Of a stretch of 32,704 nt of DNA, positions 16,717-24,661 are shown in pieces. The position numbers and the translations under genes were made by a program. Source of the stretch: Acidobacteriota bacterium (lineage in GTDB: Bacteria > Acidobacteriota > Terriglobia > Bryobacterales > Bryobacteraceae); contig JANXRE010000013.1 in assembly GCA_025353165.1 (NCBI GenBank), forward strand, positions 1-32,704. Direction: 5' to 3'. The first letter of the stretch is position 1; the number at the start of each line of letters is the position of its first letter. The notes beneath the pieces were generated by a model. It saw only the letters and a list, made by a program, of their open reading frames with translations, was not told the origin of the DNA and made no database searches.

Positions 16717-19527
16717 ATGGATACCACACAACAACCCGCCCAGCGCCCGCAACCGCCCGGCCGCGACCCGCAAAAAGCAAAATTACGAAACGAACCCAAT
16801 AAAGGGTTAACCCGAATAAAATCAATAATCTGCGGCCTCGCTGCGCTGTGCCTTTCCACTCTCTGCGCCCAGCCCAAATTCGAATACTGGCCTGCAGCCC
16901 AGTACGACCCCTCCGTCCCCACCCCGAAACAGGTCCTCGGCTTCGACTTCGGCGACCGCATCGCCTCCCACGCCCAAATTACGAGCTACTTCCAGGCACT
17001 CGCGGCGGCGCTGCCGGCTCAAGCCAAGCTCTTCGACTACGGCCAGACCTGGGAAGGACGCCGCCTCATCTTCGCCGCCATCGGCTCGGTTGCCAACATC
17101 CGCCGACTGCCGGAAATCCAGGCCGCAATGCAGCGCCTCTACGACCCCCGGCGAACCAACGAAAACGAAGCCAAAAAGCTGATCGCCGACCTCCCCGCCG
17201 TCATCTGGCTCTCCTACGGCGTCCACGGCGACGAGATCTCATCGCCCGACGCCGCCATGGTCACCGCCTACCACCTGCTGGCCTCGCGCGGCAACCCGGC
17301 CGTTGACGACATCCTGTCCAAGGTCGTCGTCCTGATCGACCCGCTCCAGAACCCCGACGGCCGCGAGCGCTTCGTCCAGAATTTCAACCAGAACGAAGGC
17401 CCGGAGCCCGACCCCAACCCGCTCGCCGCCGAGCACGCCGAACCCTGGCCGGGCGGTCGCACCAACCACTACCACTTCGACCTGAATCGCGACTGGCTCA
17501 CCATGACCCAGCCCGAGATATCCGGCCAGATCCGCGCGCTGCGCGACTGGTACCCGCTGGTCTACGTCGACCTCCACGAGATGGGCTCTGAGTCCAGCTA
17601 CTACTTCGCGCCCGAGGCCATCCCCTACAATCCCCACCTCACCAAGGAACAGCAGACCAACCTCTACTGGTTCGGCAAGACCAACGCGAAGTACTTCGAC
17701 CAGTTCGGCTACAGCTACTTCACGCGCGAGGAGTACGACGCTTTCTTTCCCGGTTACGGCGCGAGTTGGCCCTCCTACTACGGCGCGCTGGCCATGACTT
17801 ACGAGAACGGATCGACGCGCGGCCTGGTTGTGCGGCGCAACTCCGACGATACGACGATCACCTTCCGCGAAACCGTCCGCCGCCACTTCATCACGTCTCT
17901 CGGCACCTGCGAAACAGCCGCCGCCCACCGCGAAGAGCTGCTGTCGAACTTCTACCGCTACCACGTAACGGCCATCGAGGAGGGCAATCGCGACCCGATC
18001 CGGGAATACATTCTGCCCCGCCGCGGGAACGTCTCCGCGGTCGACAAGCTCGCCGGCCTCCTGGTACGGCACGGAGTCGAGGTCAGCCGCGCCACCGCTC
18101 CGTTCAAAGCCGCGGACGGCAAGGAGTACCCGCCGGGAAGCTATGTGATCCCCACGGCCCAACCCGCCAAACGCCTGGTGCGCGTTCTGCTGGACGAGAA
18201 CGTCGCGATGGACGAGTCGTTCCTCAAGGGCGAGGAGCGCCGGCGCAAGCGCCGCGAATCCAGCGAGATCTACGACGTGACCGCCTGGTCGCTTCCGCTC
18301 CAGTTTGGCGTGGAGGCCATCCCCGCGAACGCGCGCTCACAGGGCAGCTTCGAGCCGTTCCAATCCGTACCGCCGGGCCGCGTCGAAGGCGGCGAAGCCA
18401 CGGTGGCTTACCTCGTTCCCTGGGGCTCGGCCCCGGCCGGACGCTTCGTCGCCGCGGCGCTGAAAGACGGCCTGCGCATGCTCACCAGCGACCGCCCATT
18501 CAAGCAGAACGAACATACGTATCCTGCCGGGACCGTCATCGTCAAAGTGAAAGACAACGCGGCGACGGTGCACGAAATCGTCCGCCGGAACGCCGAATCG
18601 AGCGGGGCCGAAGTGATCGCAACCTCGACGAGTTGGATGGACGAAGGCCCGAACTTCGGTAGCCAGTGGGTCGCCTATTTGCGCAAGCCGGTGATCGCGC
18701 TGGCCTGGGACCGTCCGGCCGGATCGGCATCCGCGGGTCAGACCCGTTTTGTGCTCGAGCGCCAGTTCGGCTATCCGGTCACCGTGGTTCGAACCCAGCA
18801 GCTTGCCAACGCGGACTTGAGCAAGTTCAACGTGATTCTGCTTCCCGACGGCGGCTTCGGCGACGTGCCCGGTCCCGCGGGCGCGAAGCGGTTGAAGGAT
18901 TGGGTCCAGTCCGGGGGCACGCTCATCGGCCTCGGCCCGGGAGCGGTCCAATTCATGGCCGACGCGCGCAACGCTCTGCTGGATGTGAAGCAGGAGAACC
19001 TGGCCGGAGTCGAGCCGCCCAAACCACCGGTGCCGCCAACACCGGCCACTCCCGCCACTCCCGCCACCCCCGACACCGGCCGCGTGCCGGGCAAGATCTA
19101 CAAGAACCAGGAAGAATACGAGAAGGCCGTCCAGCCCGACACCGACCTGCCGTCCAGCGCCCACGGCTTCATCGCGCGCGCCAAGGTCGACACCGAGCAC
19201 TGGCTCGGAGCCGGCGTTGCCGAAATCGTCTACCCGCTCGTCTCGGGCCGCGCAATCTTCACGCCCGTAAAGGCGGACAAGGGAGTGAACGTAGCGGTGT
19301 ACGCCGGACCCGATCAGGTCGCCGCCAGCGGCTACACCTGGGACGAGTACAGGAAGCAGCTCGCCTACAAGCCCTTCGTCATCTACCAACACGAGGGCCG
19401 GGGCAACGTGATCGGCTTCACGTCCGACCCGAACTTCCGAGCGTACTTAGACGGGCTGAACGTCCTATTCCTGAACGCAGTGTTCCGCGGCCCGGCCCAC
19501 GTGGGAGGCGGAGGCTTCGGAGAGTGA
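16717..19527 (+). CDS. Exported M14-family zinc metallocarboxypeptidase-like protein
   Basis: The 936-residue protein starts at ATG 16717 after GGTGGGAAGG. The hydrophobic signal segment (SIICGLAALCLSTLCA) begins only around residue 34, so either an N-terminal extension exists or translation starts later. The M14 peptidase domain shows the zinc ligands H170 and E173 (YGVHGDEISSP) and H287 (YVDLHEMG), the substrate Arg258 in DLNRDW, and the later MTYENGSTRG segment containing the candidate catalytic Glu. The second half is a large domain of unassigned function with a glutamine-amidotransferase-like or flavodoxin-like strand pattern (NVILLPDGGFGDVPGPAGAK). An AT-Pro repeat linker (PATPATPATPD) occurs near 19040-19075. 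The likely role is periplasmic or extracellular peptide degradation. Confidence 0.9.
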   Translation: MDTTQQPAQRPQPPGRDPQKAKLRNEPNKGLTRIKSIICGLAALCLSTLCAQPKFEYWPAAQYDPSVPTPKQVLGFDFGDRIASHAQITSYFQALAAALPAQAKLFDYGQTWEGRRLIFAAIGSVANIRRLPEIQAAMQRLYDPRRTNENEAKKLIADLPAVIWLSYGVHGDEISSPDAAMVTAYHLLASRGNPAVDDILSKVVVLIDPLQNPDGRERFVQNFNQNEGPEPDPNPLAAEHAEPWPGGRTNHYHFDLNRDWLTMTQPEISGQIRALRDWYPLVYVDLHEMGSESSYYFAPEAIPYNPHLTKEQQTNLYWFGKTNAKYFDQFGYSYFTREEYDAFFPGYGASWPSYYGALAMTYENGSTRGLVVRRNSDDTTITFRETVRRHFITSLGTCETAAAHREELLSNFYRYHVTAIEEGNRDPIREYILPRRGNVSAVDKLAGLLVRHGVEVSRATAPFKAADGKEYPPGSYVIPTAQPAKRLVRVLLDENVAMDESFLKGEERRRKRRESSEIYDVTAWSLPLQFGVEAIPANARSQGSFEPFQSVPPGRVEGGEATVAYLVPWGSAPAGRFVAAALKDGLRMLTSDRPFKQNEHTYPAGTVIVKVKDNAATVHEIVRRNAESSGAEVIATSTSWMDEGPNFGSQWVAYLRKPVIALAWDRPAGSASAGQTRFVLERQFGYPVTVVRTQQLANADLSKFNVILLPDGGFGDVPGPAGAKRLKDWVQSGGTLIGLGPGAVQFMADARNALLDVKQENLAGVEPPKPPVPPTPATPATPATPDTGRVPGKIYKNQEEYEKAVQPDTDLPSSAHGFIARAKVDTEHWLGAGVAEIVYPLVSGRAIFTPVKADKGVNVAVYAGPDQVAASGYTWDEYRKQLAYKPFVIYQHEGRGNVIGFTSDPNFRAYLDGLNVLFLNAVFRGPAHVGGGGFGE

Positions 19528-19552
19528 TCTCCTCCAACCAATTTGGCAGGAT

Positions 19553-19602
19553 CTCCGTGGCGCACGCACTCTTGCGTGCCGCGTCGCCACTCATGGCGAC
19601 GC
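19553..19602. repeat. REP-like element: two tandem hairpins
   Basis: Downstream of the peptidase the sequence CCGTGGCGCACGCACTC begins two adjacent hairpins. The first has arms GCACGCA and TGCGTGC around a CTCT loop. The second has perfect 9-bp arms GCGTCGCCA and TGGCGACGC around a CTCA loop. The opening 17-18 bases recur at 32685-32702 at the window's right edge. This architecture resembles dispersed REP/BIME palindromes. Here it may also end transcription of the peptidase gene. Confidence 0.6.
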
Positions 19603-19655
19603 CTGGCTTCCGTGCGTTTATCACGGCTGAATAGCACGGTTATTTCGTGACGTCC

Positions 19656-19721
19656 TTAATTTAATTTAACTTTGTGGTCGTTGAAGATGGACAAGAGTTC
19701 GTTGAAATCCCTGTTGAACAT
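19656..19721 (-). pseudogene. Nucleotidyltransferase N-terminal stub
   Basis: ATG 19721 opens MFNRDFNELLSIFNDHKVK and a stop follows two codons later. The sequence matches the start of small nucleotidyltransferase-like proteins (usual form M-NxDFxxLLxxxNxHxVRYLIVGGYA), in which the GG-containing catalytic strand follows immediately. That strand and the remainder are missing; what follows is short AT-rich sequence and then the REP-like hairpins. It overlaps the small ORF upstream, as in intact copies of this two-gene module. The identification rests on 19 residues. Confidence 0.45.
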
Positions 19722-19833
19722 CGCGCGCCGGTTCCTTTTTTAGCCGGTAAAGCGCAAGCGAAAGCTCAGCGGCGGCGTTCAACCGCTCCTGGCCGGGTAG
19801 TTCCCGCCATTCCCGGTATTCATCCGCCTTCAT
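19666..19833 (-). CDS. Small acidic ORF preceding a nucleotidyltransferase stub
   Basis: This 55-codon frame from ATG 19833 encodes MKADEYREWRELPGQERLNA, then AAELSLALYRLKKEPARD, ending VHLQRPQS. Short proteins with the pattern MKxxEYRYWQSRPxxERxxAxxEL..YxLKGxxPD...RLxRTxVxLxRP are commonly encoded just before a nucleotidyltransferase in bacterial two-gene modules, thought to be toxin-antitoxin-like. Here the downstream partner is a stub that overlaps it. The upstream reading frame extends toward the mtgA stop at 19862, so a start closer to mtgA (for example within GATGAAATG) is possible. The ORF may still be expressed with mtgA but has probably lost its partner. Confidence 0.5.
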   Translation of the reverse strand: MKADEYREWRELPGQERLNAAAELSLALYRLKKEPARDVQQGFQRTLVHLQRPQS

Positions 19834-19861
19834 TTCATCGAAGCTGGCATTGCTACCGAGC

Positions 19862-20527
19862 TCACCACCCCATCTGACGCATCCGCCCCAGAATGATCTC
19901 CGCTTTCTGATTCATCCGCGCCGGTTTCCGCCGGACCGGATTCGGCAGGATGCCGGCGAGCCGCGCGGCCTGCTCGCGACCGAGCGCCGATGCGGCAACG
20001 CCGTAGTGAGACTCCGCCGCCGCTTGGGCGCCGAACACGCCCGGCCCCCACTCGACCACGTTCAGATACAGTTCCAGAATCCGCTGCTTCCCGAGAGCGA
20101 ACTCCGCCACCGGCACGAGCGAAGCCTCGACGCCTTTCCGCACAAACGACCGCCGCGTTGTAAGAAACAGATTCTTCACCAACTGCTGCGTGATCGTCGA
20201 AGCGCCGCGCATCGGCCGGTCCTCGTCCTCTTCGTCCACCGCTTTCTGGATCTCGACCCAGTCGAACCCGTGGTGCTGGTAGAAGCGGCTGTCCTCCGAC
20301 GCGATCACCGCGTGCTGCAAATCCGGCGATATCCGCTTCAGCGGCACGAAATCATATCTCTTGTGATACGTTTTACGCGCGAACAGCGCCTCGATTCGCA
20401 TCTGGACCTGAACGGCGGTCGTGATCGGATTGATCCAGCGCAGCGAGACGAGACTCAGCGCCAGCAGCAGGTACAGGCCCAGCGCGAACAGCAGAATCCG
20501 CTTGCAGACGCGGGCGGCTCCTCTCAC
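19862..20527 (-). CDS. mtgA: Monofunctional peptidoglycan transglycosylase MtgA
   Basis: The 221-residue, single-domain GT51 enzyme has an N-terminal membrane anchor (ILLFALGLYLLLALSLVSL). Catalytic motifs are ASEDSRFYQHHGFDW with the catalytic Glu, RGASTITQQLVKNLFLT, the second-Glu region KGVEASLVPVAEFALGKQRILELYLNVVEWG, and AAESHYGVAASALGREQAARLAGILPNP. It polymerises lipid II into glycan strands on the outer face of the inner membrane and has no transpeptidase domain. GTG 20527 shares one base with the TAG stop of the PLP-enzyme gene (TAGTG), so the two are translationally coupled. Confidence 0.95.
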   Translation of the reverse strand: MRGAARVCKRILLFALGLYLLLALSLVSLRWINPITTAVQVQMRIEALFARKTYHKRYDFVPLKRISPDLQHAVIASEDSRFYQHHGFDWVEIQKAVDEEDEDRPMRGASTITQQLVKNLFLTTRRSFVRKGVEASLVPVAEFALGKQRILELYLNVVEWGPGVFGAQAAAESHYGVAASALGREQAARLAGILPNPVRRKPARMNQKAEIILGRMRQMGW

Positions 20528-21786
20528 TACAACGCGTGAACCGGCACGCTCTCCGGCACGGCATCGGCCGCGTGCTCAAAGTCCGTGAGCAGGTCGCGCC
20601 AATCCTCAATCCCCACCGAGATGCGAACCAATCCGTCCGTCACGCCCGCCTGGCGGAACTCCTGCTCCGTGAATCCCGAGTGAGTCGTGGTCTTTGGATG
20701 ACAGACCAGCGTCTCGATTCCGCCCAGCGACACCGCGTTCTTCCCGATCTTCAGGTTCCGCAGGAATTCGAACGCGCCTGCCTTGCCGCCCTTCACCTCG
20801 ATGGAGAACATCGCGCCCGGAAAGTCGCACTGCGATTCGTAGATGCGTTTCTGTTGGCCCTCCGCGAGCAAGCTCGGATAGATGACCCTCTCGATGTTTC
20901 TGTGGTGGACCAGGCTCTCCGCGATATGCTGCGCATTCTTGCTCTGGCGATTCATTCGCAGCGCGACGGTGGTGAGTCTGCCATCCAGCATCCAGCACTC
21001 ATCCGGCTGGAGGATGTTGCCGAACAGGTTCCGCTTGGAGCGGATCGGCCGCAGGATCTCGTCCTCGCACGCCAGCGCGATCCCGCCGATCATGTCGCTC
21101 AAACCCGACAAGTACTTCGTCGCCGAGTAAAGAACGATATCCGCGCCCAGCTCCAGCGGATGCTGGAACGCCGGACCCATCAGCGTATTGTCCACCATCA
21201 CCAGTACGCCGCCGCGGGCCTTGGCGGTCCGCGCCGCCCGCTCAATGCCGGTCATCATCAACGTCGGATTGGCCGGCGTCTCGATCAGCACGATGCGGAG
21301 ATTCGCGGCCGTGCGAATCGCCTCGTCCAGTTCCTCCGACTGTCCCGCCGGAACGGGAACGCCGTGCACGCCCCACAGAGACAGGTAGTCCTGTATGAAG
21401 TGCTGCGTTCCGCCGTAGATCGGAACCGTATAGACGACGCTGTGGCCCGGCCGCAGATAGGCCAGCATGGACGTCATGATCGCGGCCATGCCGGAGTTGA
21501 ACGCGAGAGCGCACTTCGCGCCGTGCTCCAGCGGAACAATCTGGTCTTCCAGGATCTCGGCGTTGGGGTGATTGAACCGCGAGTAAACCAGCGGCACTTC
21601 TTCTCCGGGCTCCGCGCGGGCCCGCCCGGCCATGATGTCGAAGGCGCGCTCGGCGACTTCCGGGCTCGGGAACACGTAGGTGGAACTGCGGAAGACCGCA
21701 GGCCGCGCCGACCCGACGCTCAGGGCCGGGTCGAAACCGCGCGTCAACATCTCGGTGTAGGGACGAAGGGATCTTTTCTCGGGCAC
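20527..21786 (-). CDS. Cys/Met-metabolism PLP-dependent enzyme (cystathionine gamma-synthase family)
   Basis: A PLP-fold type I enzyme of about 420 residues. The start is probably GTG 21786 (VPEKRSLRPYTEMLTRGFDP), because homologues begin near this EKRxLRPYTxMLTRG motif; ATG 21750 is a shorter alternative and the open frame runs upstream to 21849 inside hemQ. Recognisable features are SSTYVFPSPEVAERAF, CALAFNSGMAAIMTSMLAYL (cofactor-phosphate loop), VYTVPIYGGTQHF, VMVDNTLMGPAFQHPLELGA, the PLP lysine in VLYSATKYLSG, and NAVSLGGIETLVCHPKTTTH. It catalyses a beta/gamma-elimination or replacement on a sulfur amino acid; whether it is a synthase or a lyase (such as methionine gamma-lyase) cannot be decided. 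It follows hemQ by 10 bp and overlaps mtgA. Confidence 0.92.
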   Translation of the reverse strand: MPEKRSLRPYTEMLTRGFDPALSVGSARPAVFRSSTYVFPSPEVAERAFDIMAGRARAEPGEEVPLVYSRFNHPNAEILEDQIVPLEHGAKCALAFNSGMAAIMTSMLAYLRPGHSVVYTVPIYGGTQHFIQDYLSLWGVHGVPVPAGQSEELDEAIRTAANLRIVLIETPANPTLMMTGIERAARTAKARGGVLVMVDNTLMGPAFQHPLELGADIVLYSATKYLSGLSDMIGGIALACEDEILRPIRSKRNLFGNILQPDECWMLDGRLTTVALRMNRQSKNAQHIAESLVHHRNIERVIYPSLLAEGQQKRIYESQCDFPGAMFSIEVKGGKAGAFEFLRNLKIGKNAVSLGGIETLVCHPKTTTHSGFTEQEFRQAGVTDGLVRISVGIEDWRDLLTDFEHAADAVPESVPVHAL

Positions 21787-21796
21787 TACTTTAATT

Positions 21797-22642
21797 CTAA
21801 ACCGCGAGCAACTGCGCGAGATCCGCCGCCTTCCACCGCCGGCCCACATAGAACGAACCGAACTCGGCGTACACCGCGCTGACTTCGTCGAACCGCATCT
21901 CGTAGATCAACTTCTTGAACACCAGCGGATCGTCGGCGAAGAGATCCACGCCCCACTCCCAGTCGTCAAAACCCATCGAGCCTGAAATGATCTGCCTCAC
22001 TTCGCCGGCGTAACGGCGGCCGATGATGCCGTGTTCGTGCATCTGCCGGGCACGCTCGGAGATGGGCAACTGATACCAGTTCTTCAACTCGCCGCGATGC
22101 CGGTTCATGGGGTAGAAGCAGCAGAACTTGCCCTCCGGCATCCGCGGATACAAGCGCGGGCTCATCGCGGCGCGCTGGCGAGCCAGCGTCTCTTCGATTT
22201 TTTCCTTCCACTCGGCAGTGTACGGTTGGATTCCCTGCTCAACCAGGTCGCGATAGACTTTCCCGGTCGACTCGTACAGCCCCAATTCGACCACCGACAG
22301 GTACGACGTCGCCGGCTCCAGGTAATCGAACAACGCCGTGCGCGCCAGCTGCAGCTCGGCGTCATTCAATTCGTCGAACGAGCGCCGGAAATGGACCAAC
22401 ATGAGGTCGCCCTTGTGGCCGATCAGCGAGAACAGCCCGCTCGCGCCGTTCTCGCTCGATTCCATCTCTCCGAGGACGCGCGAGGCTGCTTCCAAAGCGG
22501 CCGCGCGCTGAGCGGCCGGCGCTGCCTTCCACTGCGGCCAGCGCACGCGCAGCATCTGGTGCAGCACGCTGGACCCTTCCACGGTCAGCGGGACGGACGG
22601 CAGCCCCTCGGACGCGATCGCGGCATTGAAAACGGTCGACAT
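21797..22642 (-). CDS. hemQ: HemQ, coproheme decarboxylase (chlorite dismutase family)
   Basis: The 281-residue product from ATG 22642 has the heme-dependent peroxidase/chlorite dismutase fold found in HemQ (ChdC). The N-terminal half contains SSENGASGLFSLIGHKGDLMLVHFRRSFDEL. The coproheme-binding C-terminal half contains CCFYPMNRHRGELKNWYQLP, the catalytic-Tyr region (YPM), then RARQMHEHGIIGRRYAGEVRQI with the heme-side His environment, and ISGSMGFDDWEWGVDLFADD. HemQ converts coproheme III to heme b in the coproporphyrin-dependent pathway, which suits a lineage outside the protoporphyrin-dependent route. No other heme genes are adjacent. The gene heads the minus-strand cluster with the PLP enzyme and mtgA and diverges from the Gfo/Idh gene. 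Confidence 0.92.
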   Translation of the reverse strand: MSTVFNAAIASEGLPSVPLTVEGSSVLHQMLRVRWPQWKAAPAAQRAAALEAASRVLGEMESSENGASGLFSLIGHKGDLMLVHFRRSFDELNDAELQLARTALFDYLEPATSYLSVVELGLYESTGKVYRDLVEQGIQPYTAEWKEKIEETLARQRAAMSPRLYPRMPEGKFCCFYPMNRHRGELKNWYQLPISERARQMHEHGIIGRRYAGEVRQIISGSMGFDDWEWGVDLFADDPLVFKKLIYEMRFDEVSAVYAEFGSFYVGRRWKAADLAQLLAV

Positions 22643-22650
22643 ACCTGTGA

Positions 22651-22679
22651 TTGTGACACGCGGGGCTATCCCGTATAAT
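22651..22679 (+). promoter_or_regulatory. Strong predicted promoter for the Gfo/Idh/MocA gene
   Basis: TTGTGA (22651-22656), a 17-bp spacer and a perfect TATAAT (22674-22679) lie in the 49-bp divergent gap between hemQ and the oxidoreductase. The predicted transcription start, about 7 bp after the -10 hexamer, would fall only 5-7 bp before the ATG at 22692, so the mRNA would be nearly leaderless. Confidence 0.6.
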
Positions 22680-22691
22680 TCGGTCAGAGAT

Positions 22692-24011
22692 ATGCAACGA
22701 CGCACTCTTCTCCAATCCGCCGCGATGTTCATTCCCTCCCGCGTTCTCGGGCGGGGACCCGGACCCGCGCCATCGAACAAAATCGCGGTCGGCATCATCG
22801 GCTGCGGCAATATGGGCACGGGCGACCTGCAGGACTACCTGAAGGACGATCGCGTCCAAGTGGTCGCGGTGTGCGATGTCAACAAGCAGAGCGGCGGCTA
22901 TTGGGATAACGCGTTCGCCGGGCGCGAACCCGCGCGCATGATCGCCGAGTGGACCTACGGAGCCGACAAGCGATCCGGCGTTTACAAGGGCTGCGCCGCG
23001 TACGAGGATTTCCGCGAGCTGCTGGCGCGCAAGGATATCGACGCGGTGTCGACCGCCGTGCCCGACCACTGGCATGCCATCGCCGCCGTCGAGGCCGCAA
23101 AGTCCGGCAAGGATATCTACGGCCAGAAGCCGCTGGCGCTTACCATCGCCCAGGGGCGCGCGATCGCCGACGCGGTGAAGAAGTACAACCGCGTGTTCCA
23201 GTGCGGCAGTCAGCAGCGCTCGGATGCCAGGTTCCGCAAGGCCTGCGAGCTCGTTCGCAACGGCCGCATTGGAAAGGTGCATACCGTGCGGTGCGGCCTG
23301 CCCGGCGGCACACCCGATTTCAGCAAGGCCGCGCGTCGCAAGGCCACCGAGCCGGTGCCGGAAGGCTTCAATTACGATTTCTGGCTCGGCCCCGCGCCCG
23401 AAGCTCCGTACTCGCCCGCGCGCTGCCACTGCAATTTCCGCTGGATTCTCGATTACTCGGGCGGGCAGATCACGGATTGGGGCGGCCATCATCCGGACAT
23501 CGCTCAGTGGGGACTCGGCATGGACGAGTCAGGCCCGGTGGAGATCAAGAACGCGAAGGGTGAGTGGGCCAAAGACCCGCTCTACAACACTGCCGTTCAG
23601 TACTACTTCGAAGCGATCTACGAAAACGGCGTGAAGCTCATCGTATCCAACAAGGAACGCGGCGGCGTGACCTTCGAGGGTGCCGACGGGTGGGTCTGGG
23701 TGAACCGCGGCGCGATTGATGCAAACCCGAAATCACTACTGACGGAGCAGGCGGGCGCGGACGACATCCACCTGTACAAGAGCGACGACCATCACCGCAA
23801 TTTCATCGATTGCGTAATATCGCGGAAGCAGACCATCGCTCCGGCCGAGACGGCGCACCGTTCGATTACGATTGCGCATTTGGGCAACATCGCCCTCCGT
23901 CTGGGCCGTGACCTCAAGTGGGATCCGAAAGCGGAACGATTTACGGACGACGCCTCGGCGGACGCCATGATCTCACGGCCGATGCGCGCTCCGTGGAAGA
24001 TCGAGGTGTAG
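22692..24011 (+). CDS. Tat-exported Gfo/Idh/MocA family oxidoreductase
   Basis: The 439-residue protein starts MQRRTLLQSAAMFIPSRVLG, a twin-arginine signal, so it is exported folded with its cofactor. The NAD(P)-binding Rossmann domain follows: IAVGIIGCGNMGTGDLQDYL, VVAVCDVNKQSGGYWDN. Then come DAVSTAVPDHWHAIAAVEAAKSGKDIYGQKPL, holding the EKP-like motif seen as GQKPL, and the C-terminal Gfo/Idh domain (FNYDFWLGPAPEAPYSPARC, WILDYSGGQITDWGGHHPDI). The DWGGHH segment includes the His often used in catalysis. Such acidobacterial and planctomycete proteins are thought to oxidise or epimerise sugars in the periplasm. It is divergent from hemQ and followed by an IS remnant. Confidence 0.93.
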   Translation: MQRRTLLQSAAMFIPSRVLGRGPGPAPSNKIAVGIIGCGNMGTGDLQDYLKDDRVQVVAVCDVNKQSGGYWDNAFAGREPARMIAEWTYGADKRSGVYKGCAAYEDFRELLARKDIDAVSTAVPDHWHAIAAVEAAKSGKDIYGQKPLALTIAQGRAIADAVKKYNRVFQCGSQQRSDARFRKACELVRNGRIGKVHTVRCGLPGGTPDFSKAARRKATEPVPEGFNYDFWLGPAPEAPYSPARCHCNFRWILDYSGGQITDWGGHHPDIAQWGLGMDESGPVEIKNAKGEWAKDPLYNTAVQYYFEAIYENGVKLIVSNKERGGVTFEGADGWVWVNRGAIDANPKSLLTEQAGADDIHLYKSDDHHRNFIDCVISRKQTIAPAETAHRSITIAHLGNIALRLGRDLKWDPKAERFTDDASADAMISRPMRAPWKIEV

Positions 24012-24030
24012 CGGAGGGCTAGCTCAGCTA

Positions 24031-24661
24031 GTGCTTACTTACTAAACAAGCCGCTATAATGTATCCTGGGTCATGTCCAGACCGGCGGCCATCATCAAAC
24101 TGACTGACGAAGAAGAACGAACCCTGAAGCAGTACCTTCGAGCAGGCACCACCGAGCAGCGCCTAGTGGAGCGAGCCCGAGTCGTACTTCTAGCCAGTCA
24201 GGGTCTAAGCACCGGGCAGATTGCCGAGACGCTGCACACCCGAGCGGCTCGTGTATCCAAATGGAGGCAACGGTTTGCGAAGGAACGTCTGGCTGGCTTG
24301 GGCGATGCGTTCCGCTCAGGCAAACCACGGCGCTACGACGAGGCGACCGAACGGCGCATTCTTACGCAGTTGGACGAACCGCCGCCGACTGGGTACGCAA
24401 CCTGGACGGGCACCTTGTTGGCAGAGGCACTCGGTGACGTCACCGATGATCAGGTATGGCGGGTGCTGCGTGTGCACGGCATCTCTCTGCGCCGGCGACG
24501 CAGTTGATGTATCAGCACGGATCCGGAATTTGCCGTTAAGGCAGCCGACGTGATCGGCTTATACCTGAACCCACCTGAAAACGTCTTGGTCCTGCCGGTC
24601 GAGGCCGTCGTCCACCCCACGGCCCCCAAGCGTAATTACGCTGAGTTACGCAAGTAAGTAC
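24031..24661. mobile_element. IS630-family deletion derivative with terminal inverted repeats
   Basis: The left end GTGCTTACTTAC (24031-24042) and the right end, read from the other strand, GTACTTACTTGC (24661 down to 24650) match at 10 of 12 positions. Both are bounded by TA (24029-24030 and 24662-24663), the target duplication expected for IS630/Tc1-mariner elements. The interior is only 631 bp, roughly half the usual length, and carries a truncated transposase. The right end lies inside the 3' part of the PilZ gene and supplies its last codons. Confidence 0.7.
24073..24657 (+). pseudogene. IS630-family transposase fragment
   Basis: ATG 24073 opens a frame with the IS630 N-terminal helix-turn-helix region: KLTDEEERTLKQYLRAGTTE, RARVVLLASQGLSTGQIAETL and VSKWRQRFAKERLAGLGDAF. 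Next comes the linker domain, RRILTQLDEPPPTGYATWTG and WRVLRVHGISLRRRRS. A TGA at 24505-24507 stands where a Trp (TGG) is expected. The same frame continues [20 protein letters not shown] and NPPENVLVL, the sequence just before the first catalytic Asp, and then turns into unrelated codons ending TAA at 24655. The DDE catalytic domain is thus missing and a nonsense substitution is present. A TATAAT at 24055-24060 would be its promoter. Confidence 0.85.

Noticed and set aside
19040-19075. Tandem 9-base repeat (ACTCCCGCC-like) in the M14 peptidase gene.
   Set aside because: It encodes a short Pro-Ala-Thr linker between domains, common in exported proteins.
20536-21882. A 448-codon plus-strand frame opposite the PLP-enzyme gene.
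   Set aside because: It is composed of Arg/His/Gln/Leu shadow sequence; the opposite strand has all PLP-enzyme motifs.
24009-24030. A tRNA-like 5' stretch (GCGGAGGGCTAGCTCAGCTA) before the IS, and GGTTCGAAAC near 24690 resembling a T-loop, suggesting a tRNA gene split by the insertion.
   Set aside because: No matching acceptor 3' strand or anticodon arm is present, and the GGTTCGAAAC lies inside the PilZ coding sequence, so the resemblance is probably chance.
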